Positions 43,073 to 52,324 of a stretch of 64,000 nt of DNA are shown here, one piece after another. This DNA comes from GCA-2705995 sp965661625 (lineage in GTDB: Bacteria > Bacteroidota > Bacteroidia > Flavobacteriales_G > Salibacteraceae), in NCBI GenBank assembly GCA_965661625.1, contig CBFIEM010000004.1, positions 117,890 to 181,889 on the forward strand, given 5' to 3'. A program made the position numbers and the translations under genes. Below the pieces are notes generated by a model, which saw nothing but the letters and a program-made list of their open reading frames with translations, was not told where the DNA came from and searched no databases. Numbering within the stretch: position 1 is the first letter of the stretch; every line of letters starts with the position of its first letter.

Positions 43073-44647
43073 TTACCTGAAATCTTTATACTCATTAAAC
43101 AGAACTGTACTCAAGCCCACAGCTCCAAAAACAGATTCATAAGAGCGACTGCCTGCAACCTGTTCCTTTCTGTAACCGATTCGTGCAAATAGCTCCAAAC
43201 GCATAGCGGAATTTACAAGGTAACTCGCTTTTGTATGAAGCATTAAGATGTTCTTTGCGTCGCCAGAAACTACAAAATACCCTCTGTCCTTTGATCGCGT
43301 TGTGTTGGACTTAAAAATATCTGACCCCACATTCTCATTCATAGCAACTCCTGTCATGATGAAATTTGCTCTTGCTTCAAACCTTAGTCTTGACTTCCAA
43401 TAATAGGCTGATGCTATAACCTCGTGGAAATTAGCCCCCATTGGATGTCCCATAGGGGCATTGTAATGCCCATAATTTTGAACAGGATTAGAATGAGAAA
43501 AGGTGAAAGGGCGCACCCGATTATACTCAACCTGGAAGGCACTATTCTTAAGTTGAAATGGTTCATACCAATTCAATCCTGCTTGAATGGCATACTTATT
43601 TCCCCACCATCCATCCCTAGCAGTAACTTCATCAAGTTTAAATTCATCCAGCATAAGCTGACCATAAAGCTCAATAGCGTTCGAAATATCGAACCGTGAT
43701 GATAAACCAATCAACACATTATCAGGTGAGCCTAGCTCAAACTCTACTGGTCTATAAAATATAATTGGATTCAAATAGCTTACATCAAAACCACGATGAA
43801 ATGATGAGTCTTGTGCTTGCCATACAACAGCCTCAAATATTGAAATATTCCACCAACTAAAAGGTTGTATGCTTAAGTGGTGGATTGACATGTACTTTTC
43901 CTTAAAATTTGCTTCAACCCCATCGGCGCCTGCTATATCAACACCTTGAAGAAAGAGGTTCGTATACCGCACCTTTTTAAACTCAGTAGTAATTCTCAGG
44001 TAATTATTTTGGTTCGCAAAATCACTGAGCATTAAGGATCTATATCCATCTCCAATGAACTGCTTTCCCCTACCTAGTTCAATATGAAAATAGTCACCTG
44101 CTTTATATCCAATATTACCAGTCCAGTTTTGGGTAATAAAGCCAGTTCCTCGCTCTTCAGTTTTCGAATCACCAGGAAAAGCATCTTGCTCAGCAATAAA
44201 CCTTTCTTCAAATGAAAGGGGGTTTATTTGCCGCTCCCAAATGCTCGCCTCTAGGGAGAATCTGGTACCATGAGTCACTGAAATATGACCTCCGTAAGTG
44301 AAACGTTGCTCCCTATTATCTGCACCAACACTCAGTTCACTATTTGGCTCCATGCCCTGTGTAACCTCTAACAATGGATATGCACCAAATACAAAACCAC
44401 CTAACTCACCAATGTGATTCGGATTATAATTAGTTGATTTCTTGAAGAAATTATTCCCAGGAGATTTAAGCAGTTTGTAGCCTGAATTCACTAGGGGATA
44501 TACAGCATGCACCCTTTGATTTGAGTCTCTCGTATCCAGTTTATACTTCAACCGATCGGCAGGTAGCATTAAACGTTGGTTCAAACTACTTTGCAAATGC
44601 GCCTTTAATCCGCTAACAAGAAAAAGGATAAGTATCAGGTATTTCAT
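43073..44647 (-). CDS. RemB/Wzi-like outer-membrane barrel protein, copy A
   Basis: 524 residues with a signal peptide (LILILFLVSGLKA), about 80 residues of linker and then a strand-rich barrel (YGGHISVTHGTRFSLEASIW, NNYLRITTEFKKVRYTNLFL). The block GRGKQFIGDGYRSLMLSD near 200 is the most typical feature and recurs in the second copy. Proteins of this form in gliding Bacteroidota are called RemB-like or capsule-assembly Wzi-like; which name applies cannot be settled without alignment. It overlaps the sugar-phosphate transferase gene by four bases. Confidence 0.7.
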   Translation of the reverse strand: MKYLILILFLVSGLKAHLQSSLNQRLMLPADRLKYKLDTRDSNQRVHAVYPLVNSGYKLLKSPGNNFFKKSTNYNPNHIGELGGFVFGAYPLLEVTQGMEPNSELSVGADNREQRFTYGGHISVTHGTRFSLEASIWERQINPLSFEERFIAEQDAFPGDSKTEERGTGFITQNWTGNIGYKAGDYFHIELGRGKQFIGDGYRSLMLSDFANQNNYLRITTEFKKVRYTNLFLQGVDIAGADGVEANFKEKYMSIHHLSIQPFSWWNISIFEAVVWQAQDSSFHRGFDVSYLNPIIFYRPVEFELGSPDNVLIGLSSRFDISNAIELYGQLMLDEFKLDEVTARDGWWGNKYAIQAGLNWYEPFQLKNSAFQVEYNRVRPFTFSHSNPVQNYGHYNAPMGHPMGANFHEVIASAYYWKSRLRFEARANFIMTGVAMNENVGSDIFKSNTTRSKDRGYFVVSGDAKNILMLHTKASYLVNSAMRLELFARIGYRKEQVAGSRSYESVFGAVGLSTVLFNEYKDFR

Positions 44648-45729
44648 GATTTCATAACCGCCTTTCTCCTCTTACATAACATAACTGGAATTACCGTCCC
44701 TACTACTGAAACAACAAAAACCACAGCCAGCCTTAGGCTCGGCTCTAACTGCCAAAAAATTGCAACTGAAATAACTACTAGGGTGTACGCATAAATTATC
44801 AGCGCAACCACCCAGTGTTTCAATCCAAGACGGATGAGTAAATGGTGCAAGTGATTATTATCAGCACCAAGAGGCGGAAGGCCCTTTACAATTCGGAATA
44901 CAAAAATCCGTGCCGTATCGATTAGTGGATATACAATGCATGCCATAGCAAAAATGGGCTTACTGATTGTTACAAGAAATGGGGATTCAACTTTTGCAAT
45001 GTCAAATTCAATCATTTTTATACATAGGATGGAAATAATCAATCCTATGGTTAAAGACCCCGAATCTCCCATAAAAATGCGAGCAGGGTCGAAATTATAA
45101 ATTAAAAATCCCAATAGCGCTCCACTCAGTGAAAAAGCTAATAATGAATCTGCAGAGTCTCCTGCTAACATAAACCACAATCCAAAAGATGAAGATGCTA
45201 TTAGACCTACTCCAGCCGCTAACCCATCCACACCATCAATAAGGTTAAACGCATTCACAACTACAGTGTAAACCAGCACCGAGAACAAAATGCTCATCCA
45301 CTCAGGCAACTCCTCTATACCAAAAATGCCGTACATGCTTGTAATTCTTATGTCGGCCATAATTACAAGGATGAAAGCCACTACAATATGTACTATCAGC
45401 TTTTTAACCGGTGACGTTCCAACAATATCATCCTTCAGTCCTAGAAAAAACATGGTGAGCATAGCTGCTCCAATAAACTTGAATTCCTTTAATGCATCGA
45501 GCAGTAAATCAATATCATAACTAGAAAATGGATACCACAATAGGTACGAGAATAACGACGCCAAAAATATTGCAATACCTCCAATGGAAGGAATTTGGCT
45601 TGAATGCAGTTTTCGCGGAGACGAAGGAGAATCCACCAAGCGCTTCATTATTGCTATCTGAATCAACGAGGGTGTGAAAATCGCAACAATTAAAAATGAC
45701 GTTATTACAGCAAAAATGATATTCTCCAT
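44644..45729 (-). CDS. WecA/TagO-type polyprenyl-phosphate sugar-1-P transferase
   Basis: MraY/WecA superfamily enzyme that starts a lipid-linked polysaccharide by moving HexNAc-1-P to undecaprenyl phosphate. 361 residues, about eleven helices. Motifs: LGLKDDIVGTSPVKK (Asp-Asp pair), NAFNLIDGVDGLAAGVG, FMGDSGSLTIG and the His-rich loop NNHLHHLLIRLGL. The loop form fits WecA/TagO better than MraY. Placed between two RemB/Wzi-like barrel genes and downstream of GDP-fucose genes. Confidence 0.9.
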   Translation of the reverse strand: MENIIFAVITSFLIVAIFTPSLIQIAIMKRLVDSPSSPRKLHSSQIPSIGGIAIFLASLFSYLLWYPFSSYDIDLLLDALKEFKFIGAAMLTMFFLGLKDDIVGTSPVKKLIVHIVVAFILVIMADIRITSMYGIFGIEELPEWMSILFSVLVYTVVVNAFNLIDGVDGLAAGVGLIASSSFGLWFMLAGDSADSLLAFSLSGALLGFLIYNFDPARIFMGDSGSLTIGLIISILCIKMIEFDIAKVESPFLVTISKPIFAMACIVYPLIDTARIFVFRIVKGLPPLGADNNHLHHLLIRLGLKHWVVALIIYAYTLVVISVAIFWQLEPSLRLAVVFVVSVVGTVIPVMLCKRRKAVMKS

Positions 45730-47232
45730 CTAAAAGTCGTAATAAAGGTTTTCAATGCTTGTTACAAAGCCAAATGTTACCCATGATACTTCGTCTAATC
45801 CCTCTATCTTTCTGGAAAGGTATCCGGAATACACACTAAAGTTAGCATGTGGATTGAACAAATATCCAACTTTACAATCTACAATGGATTGAGTATACCT
45901 CGCAGCAGAAAGGTCTCTTTCCCCTTGATGATACTTCAAATCCACCCATACATCTCTCCACCTATAATTTAACCTTACTAAAAATTCAGTAAAATCCTCT
46001 CCCCACGCATGCATCAACGGCTGACCTTGATGGGTTAAATCTACCTCGTCAAAGCCCGCTTGAGTAACAACACTTCTCTGGATTTGATTAAACTCTGCTT
46101 GAAGCGTCAATCCCTCTACAAATAGGTTGTGCTTTACTGCACCAACTTGACTTGCAAAAGCATCTTCGCTATAAGCTATTCGCATAAATTGCCCATATAC
46201 ACTGAGCGATGCATCAGGCTGAATATTAACGTTTAACCCTTGGAACATAGTAACCTGATCATCATTACTTTTTACAACTGAATTGCTAAAAATAATTGGG
46301 TTCACCATATTATAATCGAAGGGAAGGCTACCATATCCAGCTTCATAGCGCTGCCATATCCCTCCTTCTACCAATCCAAATTCCAACCACTGCGCAGGCT
46401 TTACTGAAAGCACATGAAAAGTTGCTCCTTTCCGTATTATTGCCGCCTCGTTATTTAAACTACTCGCGATACGATCATTATCGAACAGCTGAGACCACCT
46501 TAAATCATACCTTACTTTTCCACCAAATAATTGCTGAGAACCTGAAAGGTAAAGTTGATTGAATGCATTATCTGAAGATAACATACTGCGGTAACCATTG
46601 CCGTAGAAGTGCTTATCATTTCCGAAAGCAATGCTTGTGCCTTGTCTAGCTTCAATGAATACACTCCCAGAAGCTACAGCAAAATCAAAAACACCATCAG
46701 TGGACTTGGTGCGGCCTTGACCCGGAAGACTACCTCTGTCCCTAATTGTTGCTGTAATGTAATCAGGAAGTGCTACTTGATTTTCGAGTACGCTAGACCG
46801 AAAAGACACCCGCTTCCCAAAGGAACCATAAATTTGTGCCCCACGCATATTCAAGTACAACAGTTCATCAGGTTTATCACTTGAACTGCTCCATTGTTGA
46901 TGAATCAGTGGGTCAAACCCAATAAAAACCCCATCATTATTATAATTAACTAAGGCTTCATTGCGAAGCTTACGCATAAACCAACTTTTATGCTCCCTTC
47001 GATTTGAAGTAGTTTGATCAAACCTTCTCCATGCATCATGAAGGGACTTTTCTACTTTAAAAATTCGAAATGCATCATGATTATTTGGGTTCTGGGCTTG
47101 AAGAAAGGCATCTCTTCGTCCATCAACTAAGTAGCTTTGGGTAAGGATTGGGGCATACTGTCCCCAAGCTACTTGAAAAAAGCAACACAAAAGGACCGCG
47201 CATAAAAGTGTATTACGAGCGTTCAAATCCAA
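45730..47232 (-). CDS. RemB/Wzi-like outer-membrane barrel protein, copy B
   Basis: About 500 residues. The likely start is TTG at 47232 because no ATG or GTG precedes the signal peptide (LLCAVLLCCFFQVAWGQ). The mature protein repeats the architecture of copy A: an N-terminal linker, then strands and the block GNDKHFYGNGYRSMLSSD near 208-225. Overall similarity to copy A outside this block is low. It overlaps fcl by 20 bases and abuts the transferase gene directly. Confidence 0.68.
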   Translation of the reverse strand: MDLNARNTLLCAVLLCCFFQVAWGQYAPILTQSYLVDGRRDAFLQAQNPNNHDAFRIFKVEKSLHDAWRRFDQTTSNRREHKSWFMRKLRNEALVNYNNDGVFIGFDPLIHQQWSSSSDKPDELLYLNMRGAQIYGSFGKRVSFRSSVLENQVALPDYITATIRDRGSLPGQGRTKSTDGVFDFAVASGSVFIEARQGTSIAFGNDKHFYGNGYRSMLSSDNAFNQLYLSGSQQLFGGKVRYDLRWSQLFDNDRIASSLNNEAAIIRKGATFHVLSVKPAQWLEFGLVEGGIWQRYEAGYGSLPFDYNMVNPIIFSNSVVKSNDDQVTMFQGLNVNIQPDASLSVYGQFMRIAYSEDAFASQVGAVKHNLFVEGLTLQAEFNQIQRSVVTQAGFDEVDLTHQGQPLMHAWGEDFTEFLVRLNYRWRDVWVDLKYHQGERDLSAARYTQSIVDCKVGYLFNPHANFSVYSGYLSRKIEGLDEVSWVTFGFVTSIENLYYDF

Positions 47233-48151
47233 CCTCTTTTACTTGGCGATATACTTGGCGAATTCCATCTTCCAGCGATATTGAGGAATTCCAACCCAGT
47301 TTACTTAACCGTTCTACATCCATTAATTTTCTTGGGGTACCATCAGGCTTGGAAGAATCCCACTTTACAGATCCTTGATATCCAATTACTCGAGCTACTA
47401 GCTCAGCGAGCTCGCGAATGGAAACATCACTTCCAGTACCGACATTTACAAATTCGTCACCGTTATAATTATTCATTAAAAACAAACAGGCTTCCGCTAA
47501 ATCATCAACATGCAAAAACTCTCGTTTGGGACTACCTGTACCCCATAATTCAACCTTATCTGCATTTTCAGTCTTGGCCTCATGAAACTTTCGAATCATT
47601 GCAGGTAAGACGTGGGAGTTTTGAAGATCATAATTATCATTTGGGCCATACAAGTTTGTAGGCATTGCTGATATGAAATCAACGCCATACTGAGCACGAT
47701 ACGATTCAATCATCTTAATCCCTGCTATTTTAGCGATTGCATATGGCTCATTTGTTGGTTCTAGTTCGCCTGTAAGGAGCGATGATTCCTTTAACGGTTG
47801 TTCGGCATATTTTGGATATATGCAAGAGGACCCAAGAAAAAGTAATTTTTGTACATGAAACACTTTCGCTGCATGAATAATATTCGCCTCCAACATGAGG
47901 TTCTCATAGAGGAACTCACCTCGGTAAGTATTATTTGCCATAATACCACCAACTTTTGCAGCAGCTAAAAAAACATACGCGGGTTGTTCCGTTCTAAAAA
48001 ACTCCTGAACTGCCAATTGATTCGTAAGATCCAATTCAGACCTTGTTCTTAAAATCAACGAGTGATATCCCTTACTTTGAAGTGCCCTAACTATTGCAGA
48101 GCCAACCATTCCTCGATGTCCAGCAACAAAAATACGTGCGTCCTTTTCCAC
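47213..48151 (-). CDS. fcl: GDP-L-fucose synthase
   Basis: Epimerase-reductase that finishes GDP-L-fucose. 312 residues: Rossmann GHRGMVG at 11-17, the catalytic SSCIYPK and Tyr/Lys in YAIAKIAG, and PTNLYGPNDNYDLQNSHVLP. The start must be the GTG at 48151 because the first ATG (residue 15) would cut the glycine-rich loop. It follows gmd without a gap (TAG then GTG). Product presumably feeds surface polysaccharide or glycoprotein synthesis. Confidence 0.93.
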   Translation of the reverse strand: MEKDARIFVAGHRGMVGSAIVRALQSKGYHSLILRTRSELDLTNQLAVQEFFRTEQPAYVFLAAAKVGGIMANNTYRGEFLYENLMLEANIIHAAKVFHVQKLLFLGSSCIYPKYAEQPLKESSLLTGELEPTNEPYAIAKIAGIKMIESYRAQYGVDFISAMPTNLYGPNDNYDLQNSHVLPAMIRKFHEAKTENADKVELWGTGSPKREFLHVDDLAEACLFLMNNYNGDEFVNVGTGSDVSIRELAELVARVIGYQGSVKWDSSKPDGTPRKLMDVERLSKLGWNSSISLEDGIRQVYRQVKEVGFERS

Positions 48152-49237
48152 CTACTCGTTTTTAGTTAATATTTGGTAGCCACTGTCTAACAGTTGCTTT
48201 TCCCGTTTCGCTAATACCATATCAGCCTCTACCATTTCCTTCACCAATTCAGAAAACGTAACCTTCGGTTTCCAGCCTAATTTAGTGGCCGCTTTGCTAG
48301 CATCACCAATCAGTAAATCAACCTCTGCGGGTCTGTAATATCGTGGGTCTATTTTCACTACAACTTGGCCATTATCGAGTGATCCAAGTTCTTCTTCAGC
48401 CTCGCCACTCCATGACAGGTTCAACCCTGCATTTTTAAAAGCAAGTTCAACAAAAGTTCTAACCTTCTGTGTTACCCCAGTTGCTAACACAAAGTCTTCT
48501 GGCTCTTTTTGTTGCATCATCAACCACATGCCTTCGACATAATCTTTAGCATGGCCCCAATCACGCTCTGCATCCAAATTGCCCAAATACAGCGTGTCTT
48601 GCATCCCTAATTTGATTCTACAAGCAGCCCTTGTGATTTTTCTAGTAACAAATGTCTCACCTCGGAGCGGACTTTCATGATTAAACAAAATTCCGTTAGA
48701 AGCATGCATTCCATATGCTTCTCGGTAATTAACTGTAATCCAATATGCATAAAGTTTAGCGACTCCATATGGACTCCTCGGGTAAAACGGAGTTGTTTCA
48801 GACTGAGGTATTTCTTGAACCTTCCCGTACAATTCACTTGTTGAAGCCTGGTAAAAACGCGTCTGGGATTCCATTCCTAAAAGCCTAATAGCCTCGAGAA
48901 TTCGCAATGCTCCAATACCATCAGCATTCCCAGTATATTCAGGTGTTTCAAAACTAACTTTAACATGGCTCTGAGCAGCTAAATTGTACACCTCATCAGG
49001 TTGCACTTCTTGAATTATGCGTGTTAAATTTGAAGAATCTGTTAAATCTCCATAGTGAAGCTTTAGCTTGACGTTTTCTTTATGTGGGTCTTGATATAAA
49101 TGATCAATACGATCTGTATTAAACAATGAACTACGGCGTTTAATGCCATGAACCTCATAGCCTTTTTCAAGTAATAATTCAGCTAAGTAGGCTCCATCCT
49201 GACCTGTAATACCCGTAATAAGTGCTGTTTTGGCCAT
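48152..49237 (-). CDS. gmd: GDP-mannose 4,6-dehydratase
   Basis: First step of GDP-L-fucose synthesis. 361 residues with GITGQDGAYLAELL at 8-21, QASTSELYGKVQE, the catalytic YxxxK in SPYGVAKLYAYW, the NHESPLRGETFVTRKI segment and GNLDAERDWGHAKDYVEGMW near 210, all typical of Gmd. Immediately upstream of fcl, in pathway order, and 29 bases after deoC. Confidence 0.96.
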   Translation of the reverse strand: MAKTALITGITGQDGAYLAELLLEKGYEVHGIKRRSSLFNTDRIDHLYQDPHKENVKLKLHYGDLTDSSNLTRIIQEVQPDEVYNLAAQSHVKVSFETPEYTGNADGIGALRILEAIRLLGMESQTRFYQASTSELYGKVQEIPQSETTPFYPRSPYGVAKLYAYWITVNYREAYGMHASNGILFNHESPLRGETFVTRKITRAACRIKLGMQDTLYLGNLDAERDWGHAKDYVEGMWLMMQQKEPEDFVLATGVTQKVRTFVELAFKNAGLNLSWSGEAEEELGSLDNGQVVVKIDPRYYRPAEVDLLIGDASKAATKLGWKPKVTFSELVKEMVEADMVLAKREKQLLDSGYQILTKNE

Positions 49238-49266
49238 AATATGTGATAAGAGGGTAAATTTAGTAT

Positions 49267-50025
49267 TTAATACCAGTCGAAATAATTTGCATCTATTTTC
49301 TCAAGTAACGAACTTACTAGACTACTTGCGCCAATCCGAAATTGATTGGGATTAATATCATTCCCAGTTCGTGTTTGCCACAGGTTTGCAAAATTTGAAG
49401 CTTCCTCCGCTGTTCTTATCCCGCCAGAAACTTTCAACCCAATTTGATTCGCAGCACCTGACATCACATCTAACATTATCGCAACATCCTCCAAACGCGC
49501 CCCATATGCACCCTTCCCGGTTGATGTTTTTATAAAATCCGCTCCACCAAGAATAACAGCCTCACAGGTCGCCCCTATTTGACCTGGCCTCAACAAGTCG
49601 CATGTTTCAATAATAACCTTAAGTTTTTGATTAGCATTCAAGACTGCCTTCACGGAGGCAACCTCATTTGCAATTAAATCAAAAGATGCACTGTTCACAT
49701 GCCCTCGATTTATAACAAAATCAACTTCATCTACACCAAGCTCTAAACACGACTTGACCTCATTCACCTTGACATCTAAAGCCGCTTGTCCAGAAGGAAA
49801 ATACCCAGTCACAACTGCAATTGCTGTTGGAGCAGTGCTAACCATGTCCTTCGTGAGTGTAGATGCATAAACACAGATAGAGGCAGGCTGTAAGTTACGT
49901 TTTTTCAGTTCTTGCGCTTTTTGAAACAAACGAAGGGTGCTCTGCTCATTATCAAGCGCATTTAATTGCGTAAGATCAACACATGACAAGAGTGATTTAA
50001 TATCTATTCCATTCAACGATGCCAT
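49267..50025 (-). CDS. deoC: deoxyribose-phosphate aldolase
   Basis: Cleaves deoxyribose-5-phosphate to glyceraldehyde-3-phosphate and acetaldehyde. 252 residues, TIM barrel with VDLTQL opening, ELGVDEVDFVINRG near 95-108, Schiff-base Lys166 in FIKTSTGKG and Lys198 in LKVSGGIR. All catalytic residues are present. It starts a unit with gmd and fcl after the terminator that ends the tonB transcript. No functional link to fucose synthesis is evident. Confidence 0.94.
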   Translation of the reverse strand: MASLNGIDIKSLLSCVDLTQLNALDNEQSTLRLFQKAQELKKRNLQPASICVYASTLTKDMVSTAPTAIAVVTGYFPSGQAALDVKVNEVKSCLELGVDEVDFVINRGHVNSASFDLIANEVASVKAVLNANQKLKVIIETCDLLRPGQIGATCEAVILGGADFIKTSTGKGAYGARLEDVAIMLDVMSGAANQIGLKVSGGIRTAEEASNFANLWQTRTGNDINPNQFRIGASSLVSSLLEKIDANYFDWY

Positions 50026-50034
50026 ATAATTAAA

Positions 50035-50060
50035 CTAAAAAACCTCGGCGTTAACCGAGG
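50035..50060 (-). terminator. terminator after tonB
   Basis: Minus strand CCTCGG (50060-50055) and CCGAGG (50048-50043), loop of six bases, followed by six T. Separates the tonB genes from deoC. Confidence 0.78.
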
Positions 50061-50083
50061 CTTAGATTCAAAACAATTCATTT

Positions 50084-50755
50084 TTACTGGAGGGTAAATC
50101 GTATGGGAAGGTTAAACTGAACCCTTACAGATTTACCTCTTTGTTTCCCTGGCTTCCATGAAGGCATGTTTTTTACAACACGTATAGCTTCTTCATCGCA
50201 ACCGCCGCCTATACCACGAAGTACTTTCACTTGATCAATGTCTCCATTCTCCATAACAACGAATGTTACATAAACGATTCCTTGTATACCGGCATCTTTT
50301 GCCATTGGTGGGTACTTAATGTTCTTCCCTAAATATTTGAACATCTCCTCTTCACCGCCTGGAAATGAGGGGGGATCCTCAACGATTAAGAAAATCTCCG
50401 GCTCCTCTTCAACAACTTCTTCAGGCATATCAATAATCTCAATTGTTGTTGACTCATCAACTTCAGTCGACTCAATCTCAAGTTCTTCTTCAATCTCCTC
50501 ATCATCCTCAACAATCTCTATGATTTGTTGGGGTGGCGGGGGTGGTGGCGGGGGTGGTGGCTGTTGCCTAGTAATTGGAATCATTTCTTCCTCTTCCAAT
50601 TGAATCTCAACATTCCCTAAGTCCATAAGCTCTGCTTCGAATGCTTTCCATTCGAAGGCAACTAATGTAAGGGACGCTGCAAAAACCAACCCTGCTACAA
50701 AAAACAGGCGTCGTTTCTTTTCTAAATCTACTTCTGGATTTTTCTTTAAGTCCAT
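50084..50755 (-). CDS. TonB-family energy transducer, acidic-linker copy
   Basis: 223 residues. One N-terminal membrane helix (RRLFFVAGLVFAASLTLVAF), then a ten-residue polyproline run, a strongly acidic linker (EDDEEIEEELEIESTE), and the C-terminal TonB domain with IQGIVYVTFVVMENGDIDQV and MPSWKPGKQRGKSV. It couples inner-membrane proton motive force to outer-membrane transporters; ExbB/ExbD are not seen here. The upstream gene encodes a paralog with a basic linker. Both domains are complete. Confidence 0.9.
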   Translation of the reverse strand: MDLKKNPEVDLEKKRRLFFVAGLVFAASLTLVAFEWKAFEAELMDLGNVEIQLEEEEMIPITRQQPPPPPPPPPPQQIIEIVEDDEEIEEELEIESTEVDESTTIEIIDMPEEVVEEEPEIFLIVEDPPSFPGGEEEMFKYLGKNIKYPPMAKDAGIQGIVYVTFVVMENGDIDQVKVLRGIGGGCDEEAIRVVKNMPSWKPGKQRGKSVRVQFNLPIRFTLQ

Positions 50756-50811
50756 GCTGTCTTAATTACGATGCTAAAATAATAACTTTTATGGGTGGAA
50801 CAACTCGCCGA

Positions 50812-51498
50812 TCACCTCTTTAACACAAAGTTTATTGGCAGTCGGTATAAAACCCGTACTTCCTGTCCACCCTGAAAACCAGGTTTCCAACGTGGCATTT
50901 CACGAACAGCTCTCATTGCTTCTTCATCACAACCCCCGCCAATTCCTTTTAATACCTTAACATCAGACACGTCACCATTACGTTCAACGATAAACTCCAC
51001 GTAAACCATACCGCGAATATTTGCGTCTTTTGCACGTTCAGGATACCTCAAAGTTTTTCCTAAAAACCGAAATAGTGCAACTTCTCCTCCTGGAAATTCA
51101 GGATTCACTTCAGGTATTAAAATTGGTTCATCTGAAATAGGAGGCTCCGTATATTGATACTTGGAAAGATCGATACTATCAAACGAAAGGCCTAAGTCGG
51201 GCATTTTGTTTTTTATTGGGCTGGGATTTGTTACAACCACAGGATCAGTTTTGTGAGGCGTTGGTTTTGCCTTTGGTTTAGGCAACTCCATTTTCTTTTG
51301 TTCTTTCAAAATAACGATAGGCATTTCCTCTTCAATTACCTCATTCATCCAAGCGAAATCATCCTCTACTTGCAAAGCGTAAATCGTTTGCCATTCAAAT
51401 GCAACAAGGCTTAAACTCAATGAAACAATTAGTCCCATTAACACAAACTGAAATCTCTTTTTTTCGAGCTTGGCTTGATCATTCTTTTTTGCGTCCAT
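50812..51498 (-). CDS. TonB-family energy transducer, basic-linker copy
   Basis: 228 residues with an N-terminal membrane helix (FQFVLMGLIVSLSLSLVAF), a Lys/Pro-rich linker (KMELPKPKAKPTPHKTDP) and a C-terminal TonB domain (IRGMVYVEFIVERNGDVSDV, MPRWKPGFQGGQEV). N-terminus KKNDQAKLEKKRFQF resembles that of its neighbour, so a duplication is likely, yet the linkers have opposite charge. It overlaps the VanZ-like gene by 20 bases. Confidence 0.9.
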   Translation of the reverse strand: MDAKKNDQAKLEKKRFQFVLMGLIVSLSLSLVAFEWQTIYALQVEDDFAWMNEVIEEEMPIVILKEQKKMELPKPKAKPTPHKTDPVVVTNPSPIKNKMPDLGLSFDSIDLSKYQYTEPPISDEPILIPEVNPEFPGGEVALFRFLGKTLRYPERAKDANIRGMVYVEFIVERNGDVSDVKVLKGIGGGCDEEAMRAVREMPRWKPGFQGGQEVRVLYRLPINFVLKR

Positions 51499-51877
51499 AA
51501 TCCTGTGTTTTTAGTTTTCCAAAAATCAAGTAGAAGGATCCGATACCTATGCAAATTCCAAAAACATTTGCTACTACATCGAAAATTTCCACTTGTCGGT
51601 AAACAAACACCGTGCCTTGAATAATTTCAATACTTAAGCCGAGTATAGACGAACATATAAGTGCCCAAATCCAACCGTATTCATTGAGGTTCGAATATTG
51701 ACGCTGCCTTAAAAAAGCATGCACTAATAAAAATACATGGACTGCATAAAAAAAGGCATGAACGACTTTATCAATGCCGTAAACGCCTTTATTGTTGAAT
51801 TGATTATTTGGAGCAAGACTCAGTGCAATAATCACTAAAGTCCAAAGCCCTACCAACCATAGTCTTGTCCGCAGCAC
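51479..51877 (-). CDS. VanZ-like membrane protein
   Basis: 132 residues, four predicted helices, GTG start at 51877 five bases after gcvH. VanZ pattern: an opening LWTLVIIALSLAP, GIDKVVHAFFYAVHVFLL near 34-51, a mid-protein SILGLSIEIIQG with a conserved Glu, and a last helix VVANVFGICIGIG. Role of such proteins outside teicoplanin resistance is unclear. In this operon it is downstream of sprA, as in other Bacteroidota by my recollection. Confidence 0.85.
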   Translation of the reverse strand: MLRTRLWLVGLWTLVIIALSLAPNNQFNNKGVYGIDKVVHAFFYAVHVFLLVHAFLRQRQYSNLNEYGWIWALICSSILGLSIEIIQGTVFVYRQVEIFDVVANVFGICIGIGSFYLIFGKLKTQDYGRKKE

Positions 51878-51882
51878 TTAGT

Positions 51883-52263
51883 TTAAGCGCCTACTTCCGA
51901 CTGATATTCTTCTGCTGTCATTAAGCCATCCAGACTATTCAGGTCTGAAACCTTAATCTTGATCATCCAACCTTCACCGTACGGATCATTGTTTACTGTT
52001 TCCGGTGCATCCTCAAGCGATTCATTGAACGCAATCACTTCCCCTGCTATCGGCATAAACAAATCTGAAACCGTCTTCACTGCTTCTACAGTCCCGAAAA
52101 CTTCTTCGGCATCTAACGTTTCTCCTTCTGTTTCAATTTCAATGAAAACGATATCTCCGAGCTCTCCTTGAGCATAATCAGTTATTCCAACAGTGACTGT
52201 TTCCCCTTCAACCCTTATCCATTCGTGGTCTTTGGTGTATTTTAATTCGCTTGGTATATTCAT
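51883..52263 (-). CDS. gcvH: glycine cleavage system H protein
   Basis: Lipoyl carrier of the glycine cleavage complex. 126 residues with KYTKDHEWIRVEG, YAQGELGDIVFIE and the lipoylated Lys63 in FGTVEAVKTVSDLF. An exact TATCTTTG -7 box lies 18-25 bases before the ATG, so it may be transcribed independently of sprA, which ends 61 bases upstream. gcvP and gcvT are not in the window. Confidence 0.96.
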   Translation of the reverse strand: MNIPSELKYTKDHEWIRVEGETVTVGITDYAQGELGDIVFIEIETEGETLDAEEVFGTVEAVKTVSDLFMPIAGEVIAFNESLEDAPETVNNDPYGEGWMIKIKVSDLNSLDGLMTAEEYQSEVGA

Positions 52264-52280
52264 GCCTCGATGATTTTGGC

Positions 52281-52288
52281 CAAAGATA
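52281..52288 (-). promoter_or_regulatory. candidate -7 element for gcvH
   Basis: Minus-strand TATCTTTG, an exact TAnnTTTG match in the 61-base gap between sprA and gcvH. The upstream TTTG boxes lie 10 and 30 bases away, neither at the ideal distance. Confidence 0.42.
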
Positions 52289-52324
52289 ATGGGATTGACA
52301 AAAGCGAGAAACTAATTTCAAAAA

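Noticed and set aside
50319..50603. Plus-strand ORF rich in Ser and Gly opposite tonB
   Set aside because: It is the complement of the polyproline and acidic linker; low-complexity shadow.
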